A stretch of DNA of 6,734 bases from Streptosporangiaceae bacterium (GTDB lineage Bacteria > Actinomycetota > Actinomycetes > Streptosporangiales > Streptosporangiaceae). This document shows, piece after piece, positions 1 to 5,376 of this stretch. Position numbers and translations under genes: made by a program. The stretch spans positions 1 to 6,734 of the forward strand of contig JASHSZ010000200.1 of NCBI GenBank assembly GCA_030040815.1, given 5' to 3'. Positions within the stretch are counted from its first letter, which is position 1; each line of letters starts with the position of its first letter. The notes beneath the pieces are model-generated. The model was not told the DNA's origin. It saw only the letters and a list, made by a program, of their open reading frames with translations, and made no database searches.

Positions 1-308
1 TCGGCGAGTGCCGGGTCATGCGCGGCGTCCGCGACCATCTGAGTGAACTGGCTCACCACGGCGAGTTGCTTGTCCCGGTCGAGAGCACCCGCGTTGGTGA
101 GGACCTGCACGCGAACGTAGTTGGATGCACCGTCCACGTTGGACACGTCGCCTGCGGGCAGGTCATGCACGAAGGCAGCCGTGTTCTCGCGAAACATGGG
201 GATATCCGGAACGCCTTCGATGGCCATGAGGGTCGCCGCGAGGTCCGTGGCGAGCTGGTGCTTGTCGACGATGGTGCCCGCCGTGGCGTACACGTCGATC
301 ATCGGCAC
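1..308 (-). CDS. Tautomerase-superfamily (4-oxalocrotonate tautomerase-like) protein, 3' part missing
   Basis: The visible product has 102 residues and begins (V/M)PMIDVYATAGTIVDKHQLA. Tautomerase-superfamily enzymes use an amino-terminal proline, exposed when the initiator Met is removed, as the catalytic general base; here Pro directly follows the start codon. The later stretch with FVHDLPAGDVSNVDG and YVRVQVLTNAGALDRDKQ matches what I know of actinobacterial tautomerase family proteins of roughly 120-130 residues, so perhaps 20-30 residues lie beyond the left edge. The GTG start is chosen because it puts Pro at position 2 and has an AAGGAGG ribosome binding site 7 bases upstream. The protein is probably a soluble cytoplasmic enzyme; its substrate is unknown. 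The gene lies 178 bases downstream of the DUF302-like gene on the same strand but has its own motif-bearing upstream region, so independent transcription is likely. The family call is confident; a specific reaction is not. Confidence 0.87.
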   Translation of the reverse strand, partial: MPMIDVYATAGTIVDKHQLATDLAATLMAIEGVPDIPMFRENTAAFVHDLPAGDVSNVDGASNYVRVQVLTNAGALDRDKQLAVVSQFTQMVADAAHDPALA

Positions 309-315
309 TGCATTT

Positions 316-322
316 CCTCCTT
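316..322 (-). promoter_or_regulatory. Ribosome binding site of the tautomerase gene
   Basis: AAGGAGG on the minus strand lies 7 bases before the GTG at 308-306. A nearer ATG at 313-311 is only 2 bases away and opens a reading frame of four codons (M-Q-C-R-stop), so the SD spacing favours the GTG and thereby the Pro-2 protein. Confidence 0.8.
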
Positions 323-363
323 AGTTGCGCGTCCATCAGCATCCAGGGAACAGACCACGCTCC

Positions 364-386
364 GGTATCCGCAACTTGACTGCACC
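364..386 (-). promoter_or_regulatory. Operator-like 23-bp dyad, copy A (upstream of the tautomerase gene)
   Basis: Read on the minus strand, this 23-mer has the partly palindromic form GGT-N5-CAA-N-TTG-N5-ACC. It matches the copy at 1120-1142 at 19 of 23 positions and the copy at 1153-1175 also at 19 of 23. It ends 56 bases ahead of the tautomerase start codon, where an operator or activator site would sit. The repeat is seen directly; its role as a transcription factor site is inferred. The cognate regulator is not in this window. Confidence 0.55.
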
Positions 387-455
387 CAGCATCGTGAGCT
401 AGCGCCCGCCTGACCAGACGCGTCCCTGGCCGCCGGACCTCCAAGCAGACTGAAC

Positions 456-474
456 GAGACCGCTTCGCGGCCTC
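456..474 (-). terminator. Possible hairpin terminator after the DUF302-like gene
   Basis: On the minus strand an 8-bp stem (GAGGCCGC / GCGGTCTC, one G-U wobble) closes a GAA triloop, starting 12 bases after the stop codon. On the plus strand the wobble becomes an A-C mismatch, so the structure is better in RNA made in the direction of the gene. No U-run follows, only a moderately T-containing stretch, so it may be a weak terminator or an mRNA-stabilising end. Confidence 0.42.
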
Positions 475-486
475 ACGCCCGGATTG

Positions 487-1023
487 TCAGGGTGCTGCCG
501 GTTTCTGGACACCCGCTGCCTCGCGCAGGAGCCCGAGCACCTTGGCGTCGAGCCGCGCGGCGACCTCCGACGCGGCTGCATTGTCGTAGGGAGCGATCGC
601 GCTCGCGACCGAGTCATAGGCCACGCGGGTGCCTGTTCCGGGCGTTTCCTCGACGAGGATGGTAACCGGCGCGTAGGAGCCGGCGTCGGCGACGTGGCGT
701 GTCATCTGTCCCATGGTGACCGGGTTGCCGGCAATCAGCCGGACGAGCCGGCGCCCGGTCCAGTCCGCGGCGTTCGGGTCGATCGTCAGCGCGTGGTCGA
801 GGTCCAGCTGGAGGAACACCATCAGGCCGGCACTGCCTTGCGCCTTCTCGACCAGGGAGCTGAACTCCTCGTATGTGCCGCTCGCAGCCAGCTTGCTGAA
901 CAGCTGCGCGATGTCGGGCTGGCTGATTCCACCGAAGATCGCATCCAGCACACTGGCGAACTTCCGGTCGGTATCGAAGACGTGGCGGTGCACCGTCACG
1001 TCGAGCGTTCGTTCGGATGCCAT
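487..1023 (-). CDS. DUF302-like domain protein
   Basis: This is a 178-residue soluble protein with no signal peptide or membrane segment. The ATG start (MASERTLDVTVHRHVF) has a GAAGGA purine-rich site close upstream; the frame stays open further upstream, but that part is low-complexity and has no good start. The N-terminal third (residues 25-65) looks helical, followed by a hydrophobic strand (GLMVFLQLDLDHAL, 66-79). The C-terminal part (about 90-168), with RLIAGNPVTMGQMTRH, YAPVTILVEE and GTRVAYDSVASAIAPY followed by a terminal helix, resembles DUF302 proteins, a small alpha/beta fold of unknown biochemical role that may bind a ligand. The assignment rests on recalled family patterns, not a search. 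The gene shares a duplicated upstream motif with the neighbouring tautomerase gene, suggesting a common trigger. No function beyond that should be assumed. Confidence 0.75.
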   Translation of the reverse strand: MASERTLDVTVHRHVFDTDRKFASVLDAIFGGISQPDIAQLFSKLAASGTYEEFSSLVEKAQGSAGLMVFLQLDLDHALTIDPNAADWTGRRLVRLIAGNPVTMGQMTRHVADAGSYAPVTILVEETPGTGTRVAYDSVASAIAPYDNAAASEVAARLDAKVLGLLREAAGVQKPAAP

Positions 1024-1119
1024 GTTCCTTCTCTCTCCGCTGTTTGGTCTGGATTGCCGCACCCTTGCGGTCCGCTGATCCGCCACTGGTTGTGATGCTG
1101 GCATCGCCGGAAGGTCGGC

Positions 1120-1142
1120 GGTATCGGCAACGTGACACCACC
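1120..1142 (-). promoter_or_regulatory. Operator-like 23-bp dyad, copy B1 (upstream of the DUF302-like gene)
   Basis: In minus-strand reading this copy matches copy A at 19 of 23 positions and keeps the GGT...ACC ends and the TTG half of the centre, while CAA has become CAC. Its near end is 97 bases from the DUF302-like start codon, in the same orientation relative to the gene as copy A is to the tautomerase gene. Function is inferred from repetition, position and partial symmetry. Confidence 0.52.
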
Positions 1143-1152
1143 GGCTGCCCGC

Positions 1153-1175
1153 GGTGCAGTCAACCTGCGGATGCT
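1153..1175 (+). promoter_or_regulatory. Operator-like 23-bp dyad, copy B2 (inverted relative to B1)
   Basis: Read on the plus strand, this copy matches copy A at 19 of 23 positions but has lost part of the palindrome (the central TTG is CTG and the ACC end is GCT). Its centre is 33 bp from that of B1, about three helical turns, so two bound dimers could sit on roughly the same face of the DNA. Fifteen positions are the same in all three copies: GGTG-N2-GTCA-N3-TGC-N-GAT-N-C. Confidence 0.45.
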
Positions 1176-1272
1176 GGCCGCCGTCCCGCGGGTAACCACG
1201 GTCGGAGATGGCGGCGAGCACCGTGGCCCCGGCGGTCTGGCGCCCGCGATATCAGCATTCCCGGAGAAAGCG

Positions 1273-1359
1273 ATGAGCCTCAGCTTTGACGTGTTCGTGG
1301 TGGCACTGCCGTCTCCGGAGCAGCTTCGGACCCATTCGACATGGTTGCATATGACATGA
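1273..1359 (+). CDS. Candidate 28-residue small ORF, possibly a gene remnant
   Basis: The ATG at 1273 is preceded by GGAGAAA (1263-1269), with 6 bases between GGAG and the start codon, a better ribosome binding site than several real genes here have. The product starts MSLSFDVFVVALPSPEQ, resembling the first beta strand of a normal soluble protein, then stops after 28 codons in an AT-richer stretch. It is not recognised. It lies downstream of, and in the orientation served by, motif copy B2. It may be a small protein, the front end of a decayed gene, or chance. It converges on the response regulator gene. Confidence 0.28.
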   Translation: MSLSFDVFVVALPSPEQLRTHSTWLHMT

Positions 1360-1384
1360 CCGTTATTATCCCAGGGCGGTCCCG

Positions 1385-1412
1385 GCTCCGGTCGGTGATC
1401 TCCGCCGCGAGC
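1385..1412 (-). terminator. Candidate terminator hairpin of the ABC/two-component operon
   Basis: On the minus strand the arms GCTC-g-CGGCGG and CCG-a-CCGGAGC pair over 10 bp with two single-base bulges around a 6-base loop (AGATCA). The hairpin begins 8 bases after the response regulator stop codon. No U-tract follows directly, which is common for actinobacterial termination structures, so the call rests on position and stem strength. Confidence 0.45.
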
Positions 1413-1419
1413 GTGGCAG

Positions 1420-2091
1420 CTACGACTGCAGGAACTTCATCGCTGCGATGACCCTGCGGTTGTCGTTGTCAGAAGGAAGCAGGCCAAGCTTGGCGAAAAT
1501 GCTGGCGACGTGTTTCTCGACAACGCCCGGAGATATGACGAGCTTTTCGGCGATGGCCGTGTTCGAACGCCCCTCTGCGATCAGCGACAGCACTTCGCGC
1601 TCGCGCGGCGTCAGTGCGGACAGCGCGTCGGTGCGGCGGCTGGCGGTCAGCACGTGCCTGACGACCTCGGGATCGAGAACGGTGCCACCGCGCGCGACCA
1701 TGCTGATTGCCTCGATGAAGTCGCCGACATCGGCGACCCTGTCCTTGAGCAGATAGCCGACGCCACCGCGCGCTCCGGCAAGCAGTTCGGCGGCAGACCT
1801 CGTTTCGATGTACTGGGAGAAGACCAGTACTCCGACGCCGGGATGATCACGCTTGATCGCCTGCGCGGCCTGCAGCCCTTCGTCGCAATGAGTGGGCGGC
1901 ATGCGCACGTCGATGACGGCGACGTCGGGTTGTAGCTCACCCACCGCCCGCAACAGCGAGTCGGCGTCAGCGACGGCCGCAACGACGTGGTGGCCGCGCC
2001 GGGTCAGCGTCTGGGTCAGGCCATCCCGCATAATCGCCGCGTCCTCAGCGATGACGACGCGCAGCGGACCGGGCTCCTCGTTCCCGGTCAT
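1420..2091 (-). CDS. Response regulator, NarL/FixJ (LuxR-HTH) family
   Basis: This 223-residue protein is full length for the family. The receiver domain spans residues about 9-130: acidic pair E16/D17 (VIAEDAAIMRDGL), phosphoacceptor D61 in VIDVRMPP, hydroxyl residue S92 (VLVFSQY) and conserved K116 (YLLKDRV). The DNA-binding domain spans about 157-221, starts LTPREREVLSLIAEGRSN and has the LuxR-type helix-turn-helix (AIAEKLVISPGVVEKHVASIFAKLGL). It should be phosphorylated by the kinase encoded just upstream and then bind promoter DNA. Its ATG shares one base with the kinase stop codon (TGATG) and has no strong ribosome binding site, pointing to translational coupling. As the last gene of the operon, it plausibly controls the operon's own promoter near 5213-5240; that target is inferred. 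No key residue is missing. Confidence 0.97.
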   Translation of the reverse strand: MTGNEEPGPLRVVIAEDAAIMRDGLTQTLTRRGHHVVAAVADADSLLRAVGELQPDVAVIDVRMPPTHCDEGLQAAQAIKRDHPGVGVLVFSQYIETRSAAELLAGARGGVGYLLKDRVADVGDFIEAISMVARGGTVLDPEVVRHVLTASRRTDALSALTPREREVLSLIAEGRSNTAIAEKLVISPGVVEKHVASIFAKLGLLPSDNDNRRVIAAMKFLQS

Positions 2092-3377
2092 CAGGCGTGC
2101 CCGGGCAGGCTGACGGTGATACGGGTCGGACCGCCAGCGGGACTGTCGATCGCGAGCTGCCCGTCGACCGTCAGCACGCGCTCCAGCAGGCCTTCAAGTC
2201 CGCCCCCTGGGCTGAGCCTGGCCTGTCCCGAACCATCGTCGGACACGGTCATCTCGAATCCCTCGCGGTCGCTCGTGACGTTGATCTCGGCTTTGCTGGC
2301 ACCACCGTGCTTGGCGACGTTGGCGAGCAGTTCAGCGGCGCAGAAATAGGCGATCGCCTCGATCGCGGGCGAAGGCCGATGCTTGATGTCGAGCGCCAGC
2401 CTGACCGGCACCGCGCTCGTCTCGGCCAGCGACTCCAGCGCCGGGCCGATGCCCTGGTCCAGTACTGGCGGATGAATGCCTCGGGCTAGATCGCGCAGCT
2501 CGGTGAGCGTTTCCTTGGCATTGCGGTGCGCGGCGCTGACAAGCATCTGGGTGCGGCCGCCGTCACCGGCGGGATCCGCGGCTGACTCCAGGTTTTCCTT
2601 GATCTCGCCGAGTGTCATGGCCAGGGCCGCGAGCCGGACCTGCGCCCCGTCGTGCAGGTCCCGCTCGATGCGGCGGAGCCGGGCCGCAGACTGGTCCACC
2701 GCACGGGCCCGGCGGACCTCCAGCTCGCGAGCGCGCTCGGCGGCCGCGGCGATGCGCGCTTGCAAATCCCGCTCGGCCTCGAGCTGGGCGGCCCTCGCCT
2801 CCAGCGAGGCGTACGACGCGGCCCGGTGCCGGTAGGCGATGGACTCGCCGACGACCCAGGCCGTCAGCGACACACTGCCCAGCAACGCGGCGGCGGCCAG
2901 GATCGAATCGAGTGGATGAGCGGAATGCGCCGGTCCCCACCGCTCGATCGCGATCGCGGACAACGCTACGCAGACCCCGAGGCCCGCCACCGAGGTCCGC
3001 GGCGGCGTGTGCACGGCCAGCGTGTACAGCAGCACAGCGAGCGCAGCGTCGGCCGCCGTTGGCTGCCAGGCGCCGACCACGTAGCCGCCCGCCGGCCTGA
3101 GGCCGAACGCGACCTGAAGGGCGGCCAGCACCGCCGCCCACGCGAATGCCTGCACCGGGTATTTCCGCCGTGCGACCACGGTGGCGGCGAGCGCGAGGCT
3201 GACCATTCCGATGAGCGGATCTGCTCTCGCCGAGCCGAGGCTGACGACCAGAATCGCGCCGGCGAGCGCCAGGTCCGCCTCCCGCGGATGGCTGCGGAGC
3301 CAGGCCCATGCGCTGCGCATGTGCACAGCGTATGGCCCGGTGCGTAGCGAACCGCTCGGCTCGGGCTGCCGCCGCAT
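2091..3377 (-). CDS. Membrane sensor histidine kinase, HisKA_3 family
   Basis: The 428-residue protein starts with about six hydrophobic membrane segments (roughly 36-49, 54-69, 77-93, 108-124, 130-146, 157-181) joined by short loops, so it has no large outside sensor domain. A probable coiled coil follows (185-235, rich in Ala, Glu and Arg). The phosphoacceptor is H242 in RIERDLHDGAQ, with the helix continuing through ARGIHPPVLDQGIGPAL. The HATPase_c domain has the N box (AAELLANVAKHG, N353), a G1 box (VSDDGSG, 378-384) and a G2 box (GGGLEGLLERV). It should autophosphorylate and pass phosphate to D61 of the adjacent regulator. The start at 3377 lies 5 bases after the permease stop codon, fitting coupling, but no clear SD is visible; M20 (MRSAWAWLR) is an alternative start. 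Sensing within the membrane or through the ABC transporter is inferred from the lack of an outside domain. Confidence 0.96.
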   Translation of the reverse strand: MRRQPEPSGSLRTGPYAVHMRSAWAWLRSHPREADLALAGAILVVSLGSARADPLIGMVSLALAATVVARRKYPVQAFAWAAVLAALQVAFGLRPAGGYVVGAWQPTAADAALAVLLYTLAVHTPPRTSVAGLGVCVALSAIAIERWGPAHSAHPLDSILAAAALLGSVSLTAWVVGESIAYRHRAASYASLEARAAQLEAERDLQARIAAAAERARELEVRRARAVDQSAARLRRIERDLHDGAQVRLAALAMTLGEIKENLESAADPAGDGGRTQMLVSAAHRNAKETLTELRDLARGIHPPVLDQGIGPALESLAETSAVPVRLALDIKHRPSPAIEAIAYFCAAELLANVAKHGGASKAEINVTSDREGFEMTVSDDGSGQARLSPGGGLEGLLERVLTVDGQLAIDSPAGGPTRITVSLPGHA

Positions 3378-3382
3378 GGTGC

Positions 3383-4228
3383 TCAGGCGTCCCGGCTACG
3401 CAGCGTGATTGCTCCGGCTACGAGCAGTACTGCCGCGTAGCCAGCCAAGACGGCGAGCTCACCCCACGGCGAGAACATGTGTGGGATCATGCCGCCCCTG
3501 GTGTAGGTGACCTGGGAGTTGAGCCACCCGCCTGGCAGCCACCGCAGAGCGTCGTCGAGCCAGGGCGTCGGCAACGCCCTGGCGAGTTCGGGGAGCAAGA
3601 ACAGCACCCCGTAAGCCGCGGCGATGGCCCCGGCTGTGTTGCGCAGCACGGCGCCGAGCCCCAGCGCGAACAACCCGGTCAGCGCGACGAGCAGCGCAGC
3701 CCCGGTCACCGCTCGGAGCACTCCTGGCTGAGATAGCGTCGCCGCCGCGTGCGTGCTCGCCAGAAGCCGCTGGCCGATGAAAAAGCAGAGGAAACTGGCT
3801 GGGAACGCGGCCGCCAGGGCGAGTCCCGCGAGTACGAGCGCCTTTGCTCCGTACACGACCCCGCGCCGCGGCAGCACTGTCAGCGACGTCCGGATCATGC
3901 CAGTGGAGTACTCCGAGGTGATGGTGAGCGTGCCGAGCACCACGATGACGAGCTGGCCGAGCAGGGCGAGCCCCTGAACGCTGCTCTGGGTGGGATCGAT
4001 ACCTCCCTTGGCCTGGGCCGACATGTGCGCCCAGTGCGCCGCCGTGCCCGCGCAGAAGACAACAGCCCAGACGATGCTGGCTAGCAGCATCACGCCGAGC
4101 GCGGCGTAGGTCGAGCGGACCGACCGGATCTTGGTGAACTCTGAGCGTATTGCGCCGATGAGGCCGGCCCGCCGGGCTGGGCTAGGCCGGACGCCGCGAT
4201 CCGCTGCGTCCGTGGTTACCGCCGCCAT
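3383..4228 (-). CDS. ABC-2 type exporter permease
   Basis: This is a membrane subunit that would pair with the ATPase encoded immediately upstream. The 281-residue product (MAAVTTDAADRG...) has a cytoplasmic N-terminus with an amphipathic stretch LIGAIRSEFTKIRSVRSTY, typical of this family, then about six membrane segments (roughly 43-61, 88-104, 130-152, 172-195, 200-216, 258-275). The motif TSEYSTGMIRTSL after the second segment matches the TSEY-x-x-G-x-I-R-x-(T/S)-L pattern common in ABC-2 permeases of BcrB/NatB type. Start choice: GGAGG at 4240-4236 lies 7 bases from the ATG at 4228 but only 1 base from the ATG at 4234. The second Met is therefore the better start, although the first gives a 283-residue version and an ATGA overlap with the ATPase gene. 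The substrate cannot be told from the sequence; small hydrophobic or peptide antibiotics are usual for the family. Confidence 0.93.
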   Translation of the reverse strand: MAAVTTDAADRGVRPSPARRAGLIGAIRSEFTKIRSVRSTYAALGVMLLASIVWAVVFCAGTAAHWAHMSAQAKGGIDPTQSSVQGLALLGQLVIVVLGTLTITSEYSTGMIRTSLTVLPRRGVVYGAKALVLAGLALAAAFPASFLCFFIGQRLLASTHAAATLSQPGVLRAVTGAALLVALTGLFALGLGAVLRNTAGAIAAAYGVLFLLPELARALPTPWLDDALRWLPGGWLNSQVTYTRGGMIPHMFSPWGELAVLAGYAAVLLVAGAITLRSRDA

Positions 4229-4230
4229 TG

Positions 4231-5193
4231 TCATTCCTCCGATCCGTTGCTGGCCGTCGCGCGGCTCGTCGGGGCCGACTGGTACTGCACGCTCTCGGCC
4301 GTGAATTCCATGAACGCCTGCTCGAGCGACACCTTCGAGGTCGACAGGTGTCGCAGCCGGATGCCGTGCGCGAAGGCGAGGTCGGCAACCTGGTTCTCGG
4401 TCAGACCGCGGACTTCGATAGCGGTCTCGCCCGCGGCTCCGGGGACGTTGGTCGCGGCACTGGTCGTGCCACCTGCCGCGGCGATGGCCGCGCCGAACGC
4501 GCCGGGCTGCGGCGTGCGAACCAGAACTGCCTGCTGCTGGCTGGCGGCGATGAAGTCGCCGATCCCGCAGTCGGCGATAAGCCTGCCCCGGCCGATCACG
4601 ATGAGGTGATCGGCAGTGTTCTCCATCTCCGACATCAGGTGGCTGGATACCAGAACCGTGCGTCCTTCAGCCGCGAGCGACTGCATCAGAGTGCGGATCC
4701 ATCGGATGCCCTCGGGGTCCAGTCCGTTCACCGGCTCGTCGAACATGAGGATCTGCGGGTCCCCAAGCAAGGCCGCGGCGATACCCAGCCGCTGGCTCAT
4801 GCCCAGCGAAAATCCCTTCGAGCGCTTGGCAGCGACCGCTGTCAGCCCGACGATGCCCAGTACCTCGTCAACCCGGCTGGCCGGGATGCCGTTCGTCTGG
4901 GCGAGGCACAGCAAGTGGCTGCGAGCACTGCGGCCGCCGTGCACCGCCTTGGCGTCGAGCAGCGCCCCGACTTCGCGCATCGGGCTGGCGAGCTGTATGT
5001 AAGGCTTGCCCCCGACGGTGACCGTCCCCGCGCTCGGCTTGTCGAGGCCGAGGATCAGCCGCATTGTGGTTGTCTTGCCGGCGCCGTTCGGGCCGAGGAA
5101 TCCGGTGACAACACCGGGATGGATAGTGAAGCTGAGATCATCGACCGCGACGGTTGAACCGTAGCGCTTGGTGAGACCAGTGGCCTCAATCAT
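4231..5193 (-). CDS. ABC transporter ATP-binding protein, BcrA/CcmA-like exporter type
   Basis: The 320-residue protein has an N-terminal nucleotide-binding domain and a C-terminal extension usual for ABC-2 exporters. Visible elements: aromatic A-loop (KRYGS, Y11), Walker A GPNGAGKT (34-41), signature in the variant form SLGMSQR (129-135) in place of LSGGQ, Walker B ILMFDE (148-153), D-loop GLDP (157-160) and switch H185 (VSSH). The Q-loop region reads VGALLDAKAVHGGRSAR with no glutamine, which I recall as normal in this actinobacterial subgroup. The C-terminal part (from about 210) is poorly conserved and likely contacts the permease. The ATG has GAGGGGG 6 bases upstream and is the first gene of the operon. 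It drives export by ATP hydrolysis on the cytoplasmic face of the membrane; substrate unknown, antibiotic or envelope-active peptide likely by family and by the linked two-component genes. Confidence 0.97.
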   Translation of the reverse strand: MIEATGLTKRYGSTVAVDDLSFTIHPGVVTGFLGPNGAGKTTTMRLILGLDKPSAGTVTVGGKPYIQLASPMREVGALLDAKAVHGGRSARSHLLCLAQTNGIPASRVDEVLGIVGLTAVAAKRSKGFSLGMSQRLGIAAALLGDPQILMFDEPVNGLDPEGIRWIRTLMQSLAAEGRTVLVSSHLMSEMENTADHLIVIGRGRLIADCGIGDFIAASQQQAVLVRTPQPGAFGAAIAAAGGTTSAATNVPGAAGETAIEVRGLTENQVADLAFAHGIRLRHLSTSKVSLEQAFMEFTAESVQYQSAPTSRATASNGSEE

Positions 5194-5212
5194 TGGGTGC
5201 CCCCTCGATATT

Positions 5213-5235
5213 CGTGAGCGTTCTGCTTGCTCACG
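5213..5235. promoter_or_regulatory. Inverted repeat, candidate operator ahead of the ABC/two-component operon
   Basis: CGTGAGC-N9-GCTCACG is a perfect 7+7 bp inverted repeat, 19 bases before the ATPase start codon. It overlaps the candidate -10 box at 5233-5238 and the expected transcription start, a classical repressor or autoregulator position. It could instead form a 5'-UTR hairpin. Binding by the operon's own response regulator is possible but unproven. Confidence 0.45.
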
Positions 5236-5238
5236 CTA
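5233..5238 (-). promoter_or_regulatory. Candidate -10 box of the ABC/two-component operon
   Basis: TAGCGT on the minus strand fits the TANNNT form of actinobacterial housekeeping promoters and would give a leader of about 33 bases that includes the GAGGGGG ribosome binding site. No good -35 hexamer is seen at 16-18 bp spacing, so the promoter may need an activator, or this call may be wrong. Confidence 0.3.
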
Positions 5239-5285
5239 TGGATGAGGGGCGTCTGGTAGCAGCCGGCTAACTCCCATCCTGAGCT

Positions 5286-5298
5286 GGGGGATTCCCCC
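5286..5298. other. G5/C5 hairpin in the divergent promoter region
   Basis: GGGGG-ATT-CCCCC is a short, very stable inverted repeat midway between the divergent genes (183-base gap, 5194-5376). A perfect 10-bp palindrome, GCGCCGGCGC, follows at 5321-5330. They may be protein sites or barriers between the two transcription units, or only GC-rich chance. Confidence 0.25.
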
Positions 5299-5364
5299 CA
5301 CGGGCTCGCCCCGCCGCAGAGCGCCGGCGCCCGCGGCTCGGTGCCCCTGGCCGCCGCTGGGCCC

Positions 5365-5370
5365 TACGCT
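5365..5370 (+). promoter_or_regulatory. Candidate -10 box for a leaderless M13 peptidase transcript
   Basis: TACGCT fits TANNNT and ends 6 bases before the ATG at 5377, so transcription would start at or within a base or so of the A of ATG. This is the usual layout of leaderless actinobacterial genes and explains the missing ribosome binding site. The -35 region (TGCCCC) is poor. Confidence 0.48.
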
Positions 5371-5376
5371 AGGCGC

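Larger units (their letters stand above)
1024..1419. other. 396-base intergenic region between the DUF302-like gene and the response regulator gene
   Basis: The region contains the 5' region of the DUF302-like gene, two facing copies of the 23-bp motif (1120-1142 and 1153-1175), a 28-codon plus-strand ORF (1273-1359), an AT-rich island at about 1345-1372 and a hairpin after the response regulator gene (1385-1412). I could not place a convincing -35/-10 pair for the DUF302-like gene. Confidence 0.6.

Noticed and set aside
1046..1063. GGT...ACC-ended element near the DUF302-like start that partly resembles the 23-bp motif
   Set aside because: It is only 18 bp long, with different internal spacing and too few shared positions to count as a fourth copy.
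484..1095. 203-codon open frame on the plus strand
   Set aside because: It is antisense to the DUF302-like gene, has no ribosome binding site and its translation looks like a shadow.
1365..1370. GATAAT (-10-like) on the minus strand after the response regulator gene
   Set aside because: No matching -35 element, and it would give the DUF302-like gene a leader of over 300 bases; it more likely reflects the local AT-rich island.
1489..1500. Perfect 12-bp palindrome GCCAAGCTTGGC
   Set aside because: It lies inside the response regulator coding sequence and encodes part of the conserved FAKLGL helix; symmetry is most simply due to codon choice.
2563..3309. 248-codon open frame on the minus strand inside the kinase gene
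   Set aside because: It is an out-of-frame Gly/Arg-rich shadow of the kinase, which has all expected boxes in the other frame.
4228..5157. 309-codon open frame on the plus strand
   Set aside because: It is antisense to the ATPase gene, which has all ABC motifs; its own translation is Arg/Asp-rich with no domain.
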